A stretch of DNA of 64,000 bases from Tissierellia bacterium (GCA_030528125.1 JAUMZM010000001.1:1-64000); one strand, 5' to 3'; positions 1 through 9,962 are shown, counted from the stretch's first letter. Translations and numbers: made by a program. The notes: generated by a model from the letters alone, not told the origin.

Positions 1-3000
1 GGATATGACCCTACAAGAAATAGGGGAAAGGGAGATAATCCTAATCTAAAAAATGAGGAAGTAGAGTCTACTTCCTTTTTTTCTGCTAAAAATCATGGAG
101 AGCAAATATCCTTCTCAAATCCAATAAGTCAAAGAGAAATAGATACATTTTTAATACATGGAGGAAATCATGAAGATGGAAGACTAGGGGTAATAGCAGA
201 ATTTTCTAAGGGTAAATCTTTAGAAGAACAGGTAAACTTTTTGAAAGAAATATATAGGGGAGCTAATGGTCTTGAAATTGAAGGAAGAAAGATATCTGCA
301 TGGTTTGGAAAGGAAGGAGCAATTTTTAAAGATGGAGATGAGGCAAGATATAGAGAAGGGCAAATAGTTTCTTGGAAAGATTTAGCTAATAATATTAATA
401 ATTTATTAGATAGAGGAGAATTTGCTAGCAATGTTGAAATTGTAGAAAGTGCCACATATGAAAGAGAAAAAATAGCAGAAAAATTATTGTATTTAAAGAG
501 AGATCTTTCTGATGAAACTAAGGACAGATATTTAGCGATTCTTAATGATATAAAAGGAAGAGGCTTCCCAGATGAAAAAGAAAATCTCGGGAAAAAACTT
601 GAAGATAAAAATTTTATAAATAAACTCAGAAAAGAATACGAGGTATTTTTAGAAGAATATAAGATTAATCCTGATATTTTAAGATTTCATCATTATAAAT
701 TATCTAGAATCTATAATGATATCAATGATTTAGAAATAGAAAGAAAATTATATAGGTCAAATTTAAAGGATATTGCACCTATTCAGAGTTTTATAACACA
801 AGATGAAATAGATGAAAGCCTAAAAAGAGGAAGCGGGTTTTCTGATGGAAAGAAAAGAATATATGAATTTTTTACTGAAAAGCATGATTTAAAAGAACAA
901 GCAGATTTCTTGAAAAATGAATATGGCGTAGGTGGAAGTTCTCATGCACTATCTGCTGCAAGAGAAAGTGGTGAGTGGCACGATGCGAAGGGAATAAAAT
1001 ATAATAAAGGTAATGCAAAAGAAATACTACTATCTTGGTCTAATGTTGCAAGAAGAATTAATGACCTTATTAAAAAGAATAGATATATAGATGAAGAAAG
1101 TTTTGAAGAAAATAGGGAGAAAAAAACAGATCAGGAAATAAATAAAACAGAAAAAGAAAGCCAGGAGTATATAAATTATCAAGATGATTTACCTCCAACT
1201 GATAATGATGTATATATAGAAAGAACAAATAATAGTTCTATATATTATTATCAAGGACAGTCCGTAGCAAGTATAGGTGATGATGGAAAACTTATCATTT
1301 ATGATGAATTTATACCAAACTTTTTAAAAGAAGAAATATATTCCATAGCCTTTGAAAAACAATTAGATATACCATTAGACCAGTTAGACGATGGAATTAT
1401 TCTTGAGGGAATATATGACACTTTTTATATTAAAGAAAAGGAAGAAATAGAAGGAAGAGAATATTACCTTTTAGAAAGTCAAAGTCGATATGATGATATT
1501 CCAAATATTATAATTAATTCTAACAAAGAAGTTATAGATGATGATATAGTAAATGGTTTTGAAGAATTTAAGGAATTTTATACTAATAAAAATAAAGAGA
1601 ATATAGGTTTTGATTTAGATAGCCATATAAAAGATGATTATTGGATAATTGAGTTTAATGAGGGTTCAAGTCTAATAGAAAAAGATTATGCAGGACAAAG
1701 GCTTACTAAAGAACTATTAAATGAAATAAGGGAAATAGATGAAAAAATAAGACTTCATAATAAGACATTAGGAGAAGATGAATATGGGCAGATGACTGAT
1801 AAGTGGGAGGGGTATTCCAAATTCTATTTTAACCATATAGTAGATGGGAAAATAGTTGATCACTATAAGATAGACATAGGTGATGGAAATGAGATCAACC
1901 AAAGAGACTTTGAATTTCTTTATGAACAAATAGGAAAAAGTCAGATAGAACTTAATCAAACTATAGAAGAAAATAAGATAGATGAAAAAATAATTTCAAT
2001 AAATCAAATTGAAGATAGAATTTTTGATGTATTAGTTAAGGATAAAGTTTTAGAAAATGAAATTATCAAGGCAAGAGAAAACTTAGGAAATAATACCTTA
2101 GCAAGTTTTAACTCTGTATTCCAAAGAGAATATGCAAAAATCATGAGAGAAGTTGCCGATAAGCAAGGAAATCTTCCAGATGATATGAAGTCAATAGATA
2201 AGGTTAAAGAATTAAGTCTTAGAACCCAAAATAGATATAGACAGTATTTATATAATTCACTTGAAAACAATATAGAAGATGATAAGGAGATACTCTCTAT
2301 AAAAGTGGGAGATATAGTTAGAACAGAGGATAATAAATATTTAAAAATAAAAGATATTTCCAGTGGATATGATAATAACCATAATCCAATAACATATTAT
2401 TCATATGATGCCTATTTTGATAAGGACTTAAAACTATTTTCACATTCCTTTAAAGGAAGCGATTTAAAAGCTTTAGAAGTATTAAGAAATGAAGTAGAAG
2501 AAAAATTAACAAAAGAGATTGTAGAAGATAAATTAGCAGTAAAAGTAGGATATTATTATGCTTTAGTAGATAAAGAGAAAACAAAGGATATAGAACTAGA
2601 AGAAACAGGAATTAGAGTTTATCCAAGAAAGGAAAACTCACAAGGAAAGATCTACAATTTATATAAAGGGAAATCTTTTGAGGATAGCAGAAAAATAGAC
2701 AGTTTGTTTGATGAAATTACTGTCAAAATGAAAGAAGTAAACCTTACAAATTTAAATGATGTATTAGAATTGGAAAGAGAAGGATTATTTGAAATTGCTG
2801 ATGATAAAGTTACAAAATTTGAGAAAGGCTATGATATAGATGTTCAAAGTTTTAATCAGCAATTTCCGGATTATTATAATGATATATATGTTTTTAATAA
2901 AAATCTTGAAATCAGTGGTGCATATCAAAATTTAGCACATATAAATGAAGAAAATAAAATTACTTTTAATATAAATTTATCGCAAGAAGAAAAATCAAAA

Positions 3001-5352
3001 ATTGAAGAAATAAGAGATAAAAAAGAAGTTCTTTCCAAGTTAATAGATAAGGATATCAAAGAAAAAAGAGAATACTATTTTGATCCTCAAAATGAAGAAT
3101 ACTTACTACTATCAAAGAAAATAGAAGAAGGACTATTAAAAATCCCAGATAGTATTAAGGAGACAATCGATGGAAAAGAAGGCTTTGATGTAGAGCTAAT
3201 CTTAGATATAAAAGAAAAAACTCTAAGACAAAATTTACGATACAATGGATATATTTTAAATTCTAATCAAGCTATAAAATATAAAAGTTATAAGGACATA
3301 TTAAGTAACTTACCTTATTTACTTGATGACAAACATAGAGAAGTACTTTTAAATGGATATTTAAATCAGCAAATAGAAAATGATAGAACAAGGCAAGAAG
3401 AAAATCCATTTAAAGAAGGTATGAGTATTAGATACAAAGGAAAAGAATACACTATAATCGCCATTAACGATGCTACAAGTCCTAAAACTATAGAATTAGA
3501 AGATAGCACAGGACTAATGAATGGTTTTATTACCGGAAACGAAATAATTCTTTTTAATGACTACAAAGATCTTGATTTGGAAGTTATAAAAAAAGAGGAA
3601 TTAATTCCGTTAGAAATAGAAGATTATAGTCTTTTAGGATTACCAGTTCAATTTAGAAATAAGGAATATTTAATTAAAGAAAATGAATTTAATGAAGCTG
3701 GAATGGGTAGATTAGCTTTAAGTACAATAGATAAGAGTGGTATTACTGAAGTAATATATAGTAGAGAAAGACCTGTTTCTAATATTTTTGTAAGAAAGGA
3801 AGATTTAGAAGAATATAAATCTAGTGAAAAAGATATATTAAGTAAAAAACAATCTATCGATAAAGAGGAATTAGTAGAACAAATTAGCTTTGAAGATATT
3901 GACAATAATAACGAAGAAAAAGTTAAAAAAGACAATTCAAGGCTTTTACATAAAAGCCTTGATGTAATAAATAATAAATCTTCTCTTGTTGCTGATCAGT
4001 TTATAGTAAGAGTAGATAATGAAAAGGAAGAATTTTTGGTATATAGTTCGTCTAATCCAAAAAATTATAGGGAATTTACTCTACCTTTTTCTTACCTCAA
4101 AGGAATTGACAAAATTGACGGAGATGGTAATTCATTAAAATTAACCACTCATAGAAAAGAAACTATTGATAAGAAGTTAGAAGAATATAAGGAATGGAAA
4201 GAAAATAATGATTTAATAAGGACTGGTAGAGAAAATATAGAAGGGGTTTCTGAAGTTTCTTTAGAAAACTATAAAATTATTAATGAAGAAGAAAACCTAC
4301 CACCTTCACAGAGATTAAAAAACAACATTGAAGCTATAAATGTCTTAAAGGTTTTAGAAAAAGAAAATAGAAGTGCAAGAAAAGATGAACAGGAAATTTT
4401 GGCAAAATATATCGGCTGGGGAGGACTTTCTGATGTATTTGATGAAGAAAAGGAAGGTCAATGGCTTGATGCAAGAAACTTTTTAAAAGAAAATCTAACT
4501 GGGGAAGAATATAATAGGGCAAGAGAATCAACCTTAACAGCTTTTTATACGCCGAAAGTAGTTATAGACGCTATCTATGAAAGTCTTTCTAATCTTGGAT
4601 TTGAAAAAGGAAATATATTAGAACCAAGTGCTGGGACAGGGAGATTTATAGGAAATCTACCTGAAGAAATGAAAGAGTCAAACTTTTATGGAGTTGAATT
4701 AGATAGCATTAGTGGACAAATTGCCAAAGAACTTTACCCTAATGCCAATATCCAAATAAAAGGCTTTGAAGAAACCAATTTTTCTAATAACCTATTTGAT
4801 GTGGCCATAGGAAATATTCCTTTTGGAGAATTTAAAGTAGCAGATCGTGAGTATGAAAGAAATAACTTTCTAATTCACGATTATTTTTTTGCTAAAACTT
4901 TAGATAAGGTTAGGGATGGAGGCATCATTGCCTTTATAACATCTTCAGGAACAATGGATAAAAAAAGTGAAGATATTAGAAGATATATATCGGAAAGGGC
5001 AGAGTTCTTAGGAGCAATAAGACTACCAAATACTACATTTAAAGGGGTAGCTGGAACAGAAGTAACTTCAGATATAATCTTTTTAAAAAAGAGAGATAGG
5101 CTATTAAAGATAGATGAAGACTGGATAAAGCTAGACAAAGATGCAAAAGGACTAATATATAATAAATACTTTGTTGATAATCCTCAGATGGTAATAGGGA
5201 CTATGGAAGAAATACCGTCAAGATTTGGGACAAGCCTTGCATGTATTGAAAATAAAGATATTTCTTTAGAACAAGGACTAAAAAAAGCCATTAAAAATAT
5301 CCAAGGTATGTATGAAGAAGCTCAAATAAATGATGATTTAGACCAGCTATAA
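1..5352 (+). CDS. ICE-type giant LPD/N6-adenine methyltransferase protein, partial at both ends
   Basis: The reading frame is open from base 1 with no start in view, so the window cuts the 5' end; the first usable start codon inside it (TTG at 241) lies mid-domain. The visible part is about 1,783 residues. Two related segments near the front (around FSKGKSLEEQVNFLKE and KHDLKEQADFLKNEYG) are paralogous repeats typical of large polyvalent proteins of conjugative elements. A long charged middle follows, then an N6-adenine methyltransferase domain with YIGWGG, motif I LEPSAGTGRF and motif IV GNIPFG. Family members usually continue with an SNF2/DEAD-type helicase half, often exceeding 2,500 residues. 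Here the frame stops 75 codons or so after the methyltransferase, exactly where the sequence runs into the permease gene on the other strand. I infer a decayed or truncated ICE remnant. Family confidence is good; the role in conjugation or anti-restriction is inferred. Confidence 0.8.
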   Translation, partial: GYDPTRNRGKGDNPNLKNEEVESTSFFSAKNHGEQISFSNPISQREIDTFLIHGGNHEDGRLGVIAEFSKGKSLEEQVNFLKEIYRGANGLEIEGRKISAWFGKEGAIFKDGDEARYREGQIVSWKDLANNINNLLDRGEFASNVEIVESATYEREKIAEKLLYLKRDLSDETKDRYLAILNDIKGRGFPDEKENLGKKLEDKNFINKLRKEYEVFLEEYKINPDILRFHHYKLSRIYNDINDLEIERKLYRSNLKDIAPIQSFITQDEIDESLKRGSGFSDGKKRIYEFFTEKHDLKEQADFLKNEYGVGGSSHALSAARESGEWHDAKGIKYNKGNAKEILLSWSNVARRINDLIKKNRYIDEESFEENREKKTDQEINKTEKESQEYINYQDDLPPTDNDVYIERTNNSSIYYYQGQSVASIGDDGKLIIYDEFIPNFLKEEIYSIAFEKQLDIPLDQLDDGIILEGIYDTFYIKEKEEIEGREYYLLESQSRYDDIPNIIINSNKEVIDDDIVNGFEEFKEFYTNKNKENIGFDLDSHIKDDYWIIEFNEGSSLIEKDYAGQRLTKELLNEIREIDEKIRLHNKTLGEDEYGQMTDKWEGYSKFYFNHIVDGKIVDHYKIDIGDGNEINQRDFEFLYEQIGKSQIELNQTIEENKIDEKIISINQIEDRIFDVLVKDKVLENEIIKARENLGNNTLASFNSVFQREYAKIMREVADKQGNLPDDMKSIDKVKELSLRTQNRYRQYLYNSLENNIEDDKEILSIKVGDIVRTEDNKYLKIKDISSGYDNNHNPITYYSYDAYFDKDLKLFSHSFKGSDLKALEVLRNEVEEKLTKEIVEDKLAVKVGYYYALVDKEKTKDIELEETGIRVYPRKENSQGKIYNLYKGKSFEDSRKIDSLFDEITVKMKEVNLTNLNDVLELEREGLFEIADDKVTKFEKGYDIDVQSFNQQFPDYYNDIYVFNKNLEISGAYQNLAHINEENKITFNINLSQEEKSKIEEIRDKKEVLSKLIDKDIKEKREYYFDPQNEEYLLLSKKIEEGLLKIPDSIKETIDGKEGFDVELILDIKEKTLRQNLRYNGYILNSNQAIKYKSYKDILSNLPYLLDDKHREVLLNGYLNQQIENDRTRQEENPFKEGMSIRYKGKEYTIIAINDATSPKTIELEDSTGLMNGFITGNEIILFNDYKDLDLEVIKKEELIPLEIEDYSLLGLPVQFRNKEYLIKENEFNEAGMGRLALSTIDKSGITEVIYSRERPVSNIFVRKEDLEEYKSSEKDILSKKQSIDKEELVEQISFEDIDNNNEEKVKKDNSRLLHKSLDVINNKSSLVADQFIVRVDNEKEEFLVYSSSNPKNYREFTLPFSYLKGIDKIDGDGNSLKLTTHRKETIDKKLEEYKEWKENNDLIRTGRENIEGVSEVSLENYKIINEEENLPPSQRLKNNIEAINVLKVLEKENRSARKDEQEILAKYIGWGGLSDVFDEEKEGQWLDARNFLKENLTGEEYNRARESTLTAFYTPKVVIDAIYESLSNLGFEKGNILEPSAGTGRFIGNLPEEMKESNFYGVELDSISGQIAKELYPNANIQIKGFEETNFSNNLFDVAIGNIPFGEFKVADREYERNNFLIHDYFFAKTLDKVRDGGIIAFITSSGTMDKKSEDIRRYISERAEFLGAIRLPNTTFKGVAGTEVTSDIIFLKKRDRLLKIDEDWIKLDKDAKGLIYNKYFVDNPQMVIGTMEEIPSRFGTSLACIENKDISLEQGLKKAIKNIQGMYEEAQINDDLDQL

Positions 5353-6478
5353 AGATTACTGAGGTTAAAATTAAGTTTTCTGATTTTGAATAATCTACTT
5401 TCTGATCAACTAGAAGTCTTATTCCAGAAGATCCTATCATTCCGTATAGTAGGAATGTTACTCCTCCTATAACATTTCCAGGAATTGTTGAAATAAGAGC
5501 TGATAGAGGTCCAATAAATGCCATTAAGATTGAAAATACTGCAGCTCCTGCAATTACCTTTACAGAATAAACTCCGGTTATTGCCATAACTCCGATATTT
5601 TCCCCATAAGTTGTTGTAGGAACTCCTCCGACAAGACCAGAGATTGCTGTTGAGAAGTTATCTGCAAAGATTGATCTATGAAGTCCTGGATCTTTCAATA
5701 GGTCTCTTCCTATAATATTTGAAGTTACGACTTGATGAGAGATATGCTCTGATGCTATAACCAAGATTACAGGAAGCATTGCTAAAATCGCATCTGACGA
5801 GAATTTGGCCATTTGAAATTTCGGCAATGTAAATAAATCGGCTTCTAATACTGGAGTTATATCAACTTGTCCAAGTATAAGTGAGAGAACATAACCTACA
5901 ATTATAGCTATTAATATTGGAATTGTTGATAAGAATCCTTTGAAAATCATAGATCCTAGTATTGCAGTCATAAGGGTAACTATAAATATTATCCAATCAG
6001 TAGAAGTTACGGTATCAGTCATAAGATTTGCTCCAATAGATCCACCTGATACAGTGTTTTTGGCAAGTTCAAATCCTATAAGAGCAACTACAGCTCCCAT
6101 TGCTGCTGGTGGCAAGACAATATTTATCCAATCTATGCCAAATTTATATATAATGTATGCAATTATGCAACCAATAATTCCAATCGCAACAAAAGCTCCT
6201 TGCGCATATTCAAAACCGCTACTTTCTATAATTGCCAAACCAGGTGCTAGAAAAGCGAAACTTGAACCTAAATACGCAGGAGCTTTTTTCTTTGTAATAA
6301 ATATAAATAATAAAGTACCAATACCATTCATCAATAACACAATGCCAGGATTTATACCGAATAAAATAGGAACCAAAACAGAAGCTCCAAACATTGCAAA
6401 AGTGTGCTGTAGGGATAAGGGTATTAGTAATTTTAAAGGAACATTTTCATCTACTTTGTAAATTTTTTTCTTTTCCAT
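5291..6478 (-). CDS. uraA: Uracil permease (UraA, NCS2 family), C-terminus replaced
   Basis: Membrane symporter importing uracil. NCS2 hallmarks are plain: QHTFAMFGASVLVP near the start, SEHISHQVVTSNIIGRDLL with the Glu/His substrate-site pair, and TTYGENIGVMAITGVYS with the second substrate-site Glu. About 379 residues match the family, ending at SENLILTSVIFIAG. The last 15 or so residues (LNHHLFELLHTYLGYF) are the reverse complement of the methyltransferase gene and are foreign. UraA proteins are normally around 420-430 residues, so one to two terminal membrane helices are lost and transport is doubtful. Start is ATG with a GGAGG six to seven bases upstream. A strong promoter precedes it. 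It is not beside pyr genes here. Confidence 0.85.
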   Translation of the reverse strand: MEKKKIYKVDENVPLKLLIPLSLQHTFAMFGASVLVPILFGINPGIVLLMNGIGTLLFIFITKKKAPAYLGSSFAFLAPGLAIIESSGFEYAQGAFVAIGIIGCIIAYIIYKFGIDWINIVLPPAAMGAVVALIGFELAKNTVSGGSIGANLMTDTVTSTDWIIFIVTLMTAILGSMIFKGFLSTIPILIAIIVGYVLSLILGQVDITPVLEADLFTLPKFQMAKFSSDAILAMLPVILVIASEHISHQVVTSNIIGRDLLKDPGLHRSIFADNFSTAISGLVGGVPTTTYGENIGVMAITGVYSVKVIAGAAVFSILMAFIGPLSALISTIPGNVIGGVTFLLYGMIGSSGIRLLVDQKVDYSKSENLILTSVIFIAGLNHHLFELLHTYLGYF

Positions 6479-6488
6479 TTATACCTCC

Positions 6489-6536
6489 ATGAAATTTCAT
6501 CTTTAATATAATATTTTAATACTATAGATTTGTCAA
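6489..6536 (-). promoter_or_regulatory. uraA promoter and leader palindrome
   Basis: On the minus strand there is TTGACA (6536-6531), a 17-base spacer and TATTAT (6513-6508), close to the sigma-A consensus and reading toward uraA. The leader carries a perfect 12-base palindrome, ATGAAATTTCAT (6489-6500), between the -10 box and the ribosome binding site. No PyrR-type attenuator was recognised. Confidence 0.6.
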
Positions 6537-6590
6537 CAAAATATTTGTATTTTATGTGTACATTTGAAATTAAAATCATAATATTTTATT

Positions 6591-6632
6591 AAAAAGCATC
6601 TATCGCTATTTAAGCTAATAGATGCTTTATTA
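6591..6632 (-). terminator. Rho-independent terminator of fetAB
   Basis: AAAGCATCTAT (6593-6603) pairs perfectly with ATAGATGCTTT (6618-6628). On the minus strand the hairpin is followed by a T-rich run, placing it just after the fetB stop codon. Confidence 0.75.
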
Positions 6633-6654
6633 TTTCTATATTTAATTAGTTCTA

Positions 6655-7434
6655 TTAAATTAATTGACATTTCTCATTGAAAAAGCTCTTATATCCAAAG
6701 TTTAAAAACAAGAATACACATATACTAACTGATGCACTGATTGCAACCATTATTGCTATCTGATATCTTATTGCCATTAATGGAGATATACCACTTAAAA
6801 TTTGACCTGTCATCATTCCAGGCAAAGATATTATTCCCATGTTTTTCATACCATTTAATGTTGGCATAAATGCAGTATCAAAAGATTCTTGGATAATTTT
6901 ATCCATTGATGCTCTTGGAGTTGCACCAAGCATTAGGGAACCTTCAATTATATCTCTTTGATCTTTGATATTGGAACTAATTGTTTTTAAAGCTAGATTT
7001 ACAGCTGTCATTGAGTTTCCTATAATCATTCCACCAAGAGGTATTAGGTATTGTGGATTATAGAAGGGCTTTACTTTTAGAACTACAATTAAAAAGAATA
7101 ACAATACAACTGTTGAACCTGTAAATACAGAAAGAGCGACTACTTTCTTAAAACGAGAGCTTATCTCATTTTTTATTGGAGAAATTATATTATATATTGC
7201 AAAAAACTCCATTACCAAAAACATAAGTATTGGAAAAACAAAACCATCTGTATCAAATATAAATACAAGTACAAATCCTGCTATGAAAAGTTGAACAGTC
7301 ATTCTTATAGTGGAAATCAAGATTTCCTTTTTTCTGTCAACTCCATTTAAAGTAGAAATTACTATAACAAATACAACTAGTAAATAATTTATTAAAAGAT
7401 CTGTTAAGCTAAGATCTATTACACCATTATTCAT
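6655..7434 (-). CDS. fetB: FetB/YbbM-type ABC permease (UPF0014)
   Basis: Integral membrane subunit of a FetAB-type exporter; in E. coli FetAB reduces intracellular iron and helps resist oxidative stress. The protein (about 259 residues) has seven or so hydrophobic segments. It carries the family blocks PLGGMIIGNSMTAVNLAL, a GATPRAS-type coupling loop and NGMKNMGIISLPGMMTGQILSG. I chose the ATG at 7434 over an upstream in-frame start because AAAGGAGG lies seven bases before it. That start overlaps the end of the upstream ATPase gene by 8 bases (ATGAATAA), indicating translational coupling. Substrate is inferred from the family only. Confidence 0.8.
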   Translation of the reverse strand: MNNGVIDLSLTDLLINYLLVVFVIVISTLNGVDRKKEILISTIRMTVQLFIAGFVLVFIFDTDGFVFPILMFLVMEFFAIYNIISPIKNEISSRFKKVVALSVFTGSTVVLLFFLIVVLKVKPFYNPQYLIPLGGMIIGNSMTAVNLALKTISSNIKDQRDIIEGSLMLGATPRASMDKIIQESFDTAFMPTLNGMKNMGIISLPGMMTGQILSGISPLMAIRYQIAIMVAISASVSICVFLFLNFGYKSFFNEKCQLI

Positions 7435-8074
7435 CTTTATGCCTCCTTTGTTCAACTATTTTTCCTTCATTTAAAACTATCAAAGTATAAGAAAATTCCT
7501 CTGCTATTTTTTGAGAGTGAGTAATATAAATCATAGTTTTATTTTGTGACTTTATATTTTGAGATATAAGCTTAATTATCTTATATTCTGTATCACTATC
7601 TAATGAGGAAGAGGGTTCATCTAATAGTATAACTTCAGTATCCATCAGCATAATTCTTGCTATACTTAGTCTTTGCTTTTCGCCACCAGACATATCTCTA
7701 GGATTATCATCTAATTTCTTATCCAATTCGACTTTTTTAAGAGCATCGAGTAATTTTTCGTCGTCTTTTGAATTTTGATCGCTAAATTTTAATCCCATTA
7801 GTAGATTGTCCTTTATATTTCCATCATAAATAATTGGAAATTGTGCAAGCATAGGGACGCTTCTTCTGTAATCAATGGTATCTATTTTTTCGATATCTTT
7901 ATCTTTGTAGTATATTGTGCCAGAATCAGGAGAAATTATTTTATTTAATAATTTCAATAGAGTTGATTTGCCACTACCACTTTTTCCAGTAATAGATGTA
8001 ATTTCACCAGCATTAATGGTCAAATTATCTATATCTATTATGTCTTTGTATTTTACATTTTCTAAAACAAACAT
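7427..8074 (-). CDS. fetA: FetA/YbbL-type ABC ATPase
   Basis: ATP-binding subunit pairing with the FetB-type permease that follows and overlaps it by 8 bases. Walker A GKSGSGKST, the signature MSGGEKQRLSIAR, Walker B VILLDEPSSSLD and a switch-loop TH(SQK) are visible in about 215 residues, a normal length for FetA. The reading frame is open further upstream, but AGAAGGAG sits six bases before the ATG at 8074, and the N-terminal sequence MFVLENVKYKD fits the family, so I use this start. Likely exports iron or another metal; direction and metal are family-based inference. Confidence 0.8.
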   Translation of the reverse strand: MFVLENVKYKDIIDIDNLTINAGEITSITGKSGSGKSTLLKLLNKIISPDSGTIYYKDKDIEKIDTIDYRRSVPMLAQFPIIYDGNIKDNLLMGLKFSDQNSKDDEKLLDALKKVELDKKLDDNPRDMSGGEKQRLSIARIMLMDTEVILLDEPSSSLDSDTEYKIIKLISQNIKSQNKTMIYITHSQKIAEEFSYTLIVLNEGKIVEQRRHKDE

Positions 8075-8194
8075 ACTTACTCCTTCTAATATTTTTATAT
8101 AAATACTTCCTAAAAATCCATGCCTATAATTATAAGGTACAGGTATATAATACTCTAAAGTGAAAATTAATGGAGTACAAAGTAAAAAAATAAT

Positions 8195-8234
8195 ACAAAA
8201 TAAATAAGCATCTATCAATCTATTGACAGATGCT
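8195..8234 (-). terminator. Terminator of the oligopeptide-type ABC operon
   Basis: AGCATCTATC (8207-8216) pairs with GACAGATGCT (8225-8234), ten base pairs with one G-U. Read on the minus strand it is followed by a T-rich tract, just after the last ATPase gene of the operon. Confidence 0.65.
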
Positions 8235-8251
8235 ATTATATTGTTGATTTA

Positions 8252-9016
8252 CTAAACTAATACAGAATCGATCAGATATTTTGTGTATTCGTTTTGTGGA
8301 TTTTTGAATAAAGAATCACTGGAATTTATTTCGCAAATTTTGCCAGATTTCATTATAGCTATTTCATCTGCAATATATTTAACTACAGCTAAATCATGTG
8401 AAATAAAAATTATAGTAATTCCCAATTGATGCTTTATATCTAGCAACAAATTAAGTATTTGTGCTTGTACGGATACATCTAATGCCGACACACATTCATC
8501 ACATATTAGTACCTTTGGCTCAATAATCAAAGCTCTTGCTATTCCTATTCTCTGTCTTTGGCCTCCAGACATTTCTTTTGATTTGTAATCTAGATAAGTT
8601 CTATCTAATCCAACTAAATCCATTAATCTTAGAATTTTATCTTCTCTTGTCTTTTTGTCCCATTCTTTTCTTAGATTAAGCATTGGCTCTTCTAATACAT
8701 CTTTCATATTCATTGTAGGATCTATAGAAAGATAAGGATCTTGAAATACCATTTGCATGTTTTTTCTTACAAAACGAAAGTCTGATTTTTTTTCTATTTT
8801 TTTATTCAAAAAGACATATTTTCCATCAGATAATTTATTTAATCCAAGAAGAACTCTACTAAAAGTGGTTTTCCCACAACCAGATTCACCAACTAGACCT
8901 AAGACTTTTCCCTCTGGTATTTCTATTGAAAAGTTATCTAGTACTTTAAGATTTTCTTTTTTATTTAATTTGAAGCTAAGACTCGCTTCTTCTAATTTTA
9001 TTATACTATTTTTCAT
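8252..9016 (-). CDS. Oligopeptide/nickel-type ABC ATPase (OppF/DppF-like)
   Basis: Second ATPase of the importer. It shows Walker A GLVGESGCGKTT, Q-loop MVFQDPYLSIDP, signature MSGGQRQRIGIARAL and Walker B VLICDECVSALD, then SHDL. Length is about 254 residues; the oligopeptide-transporter C-terminal extension is short, as in many OppF/NikE-like proteins. A start at ATG 9016 (MKNSIIKLEE) overlaps the preceding ATPase gene by 11 bases; an in-frame ATG at 9043 is possible but would overlap by 38. Last gene of the five-gene operon, followed by a terminator. Substrate (peptide or nickel chelate) cannot be decided from sequence. Confidence 0.82.
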   Translation of the reverse strand: MKNSIIKLEEASLSFKLNKKENLKVLDNFSIEIPEGKVLGLVGESGCGKTTFSRVLLGLNKLSDGKYVFLNKKIEKKSDFRFVRKNMQMVFQDPYLSIDPTMNMKDVLEEPMLNLRKEWDKKTREDKILRLMDLVGLDRTYLDYKSKEMSGGQRQRIGIARALIIEPKVLICDECVSALDVSVQAQILNLLLDIKHQLGITIIFISHDLAVVKYIADEIAIMKSGKICEINSSDSLFKNPQNEYTKYLIDSVLV

Positions 9017-9962
9017 ATCTAAGACACCTAACATAACTTTCATTATATTTAATCATCTGAGGACTTTTTACTTTGCATTCTTCAATTGATTTCTTGCATC
9101 TATCATAGAATCTACAGTATTTAGGATAATTTCTTGGGCTTGGCACTGATCCTGCTATGGGAACTAGGGTTTTATCGGTAGATAATGTAGGTATGCAATC
9201 CATAAGTGCTTTGCTATATGGATGTAGAGGATTTTCTAGAATATCTTTTAAATTACCTTGTTCTACAATCTGTCCGCAATACATTATATTTACTCTATCA
9301 GAGATCTCTTTAACAACTCCTATATCATGAGAAACTATTATTATAGAAGAATGTATTCTTTCATTTAGATCTTTAAGTAAGTTTAGTATCTTCTTTTGGA
9401 CAGATATATCCAAAGCTGTAGTTGGTTCATCTGCAATAATCAAATCCGGTTCCAAAGCTACAGCTATAGCTATTGACACTCTTTGACAAAGCCCTCCAGA
9501 TAATTGGAATGGATATTGATGCAATCTAGATTCTGGATTGTCGATTCCAACCATATCTAATAATTCTATGGATCTTTGTATTCTTTCTTTCTTGGTCATA
9601 TCTGTGTGAATTTTTAGAACTTCTTCTATTTGATTTCCTATTGATTTTAGAGGATGCAAGGTTTTGGTTGGCTCTTGGAAAATCATACTTATGTTTTTGC
9701 CTCTAATTTTTTGGATATTATAAGAACTATCACTTATTATTTCATTTTTAAATTTGATTGTTCCAGATAAAATTTCTATGTTTTTTGAAAGAAGTCTAGG
9801 GATAGATCTACAAGTTAGAGATTTTCCACAACCAGATTCGCCAACAATTCCCAATATTTCTCCCTTTTTTAATGAAAAAGATACATCTTCTACTAATTTT
9901 AGGGTGTCATTTTTGCTTTTTATACCTAAAGACAGATTATTTACTTCTAATAAATTTTCCAT
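9006..9962 (-). CDS. Oligopeptide/nickel-type ABC ATPase (OppD/DppD-like)
   Basis: First ATPase of the importer, about 318 residues. Walker A GIVGESGCGKS, Q-loop MIFQEPTKTLHP, signature LSGGLCQRVSIA (the LC in place of the common MR/RQ is slightly unusual) and Walker B LIIADEPTTALD are present. The C-terminal oligopeptide-transporter domain has GSVPSP and a CRFYDRC...C...C cysteine set; in OppD/DppD relatives such cysteines hold an iron-sulfur cluster. Its start shares a base with the stop region of the preceding permease gene, so the genes are translated together. Confidence 0.83.
   Translation of the reverse strand: MENLLEVNNLSLGIKSKNDTLKLVEDVSFSLKKGEILGIVGESGCGKSLTCRSIPRLLSKNIEILSGTIKFKNEIISDSSYNIQKIRGKNISMIFQEPTKTLHPLKSIGNQIEEVLKIHTDMTKKERIQRSIELLDMVGIDNPESRLHQYPFQLSGGLCQRVSIAIAVALEPDLIIADEPTTALDISVQKKILNLLKDLNERIHSSIIIVSHDIGVVKEISDRVNIMYCGQIVEQGNLKDILENPLHPYSKALMDCIPTLSTDKTLVPIAGSVPSPRNYPKYCRFYDRCKKSIEECKVKSPQMIKYNESYVRCLRYEK

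Noticed and set aside
3648-5138. Several short minus-strand frames inside the giant ICE protein
   Set aside because: A+T-rich shadows without start signals; the plus frame is continuous and recognisable.
5940-6461. Open frame of 173 residues opposite uraA
   Set aside because: Antisense shadow of a clear membrane transporter, with no ribosome binding site or family features.
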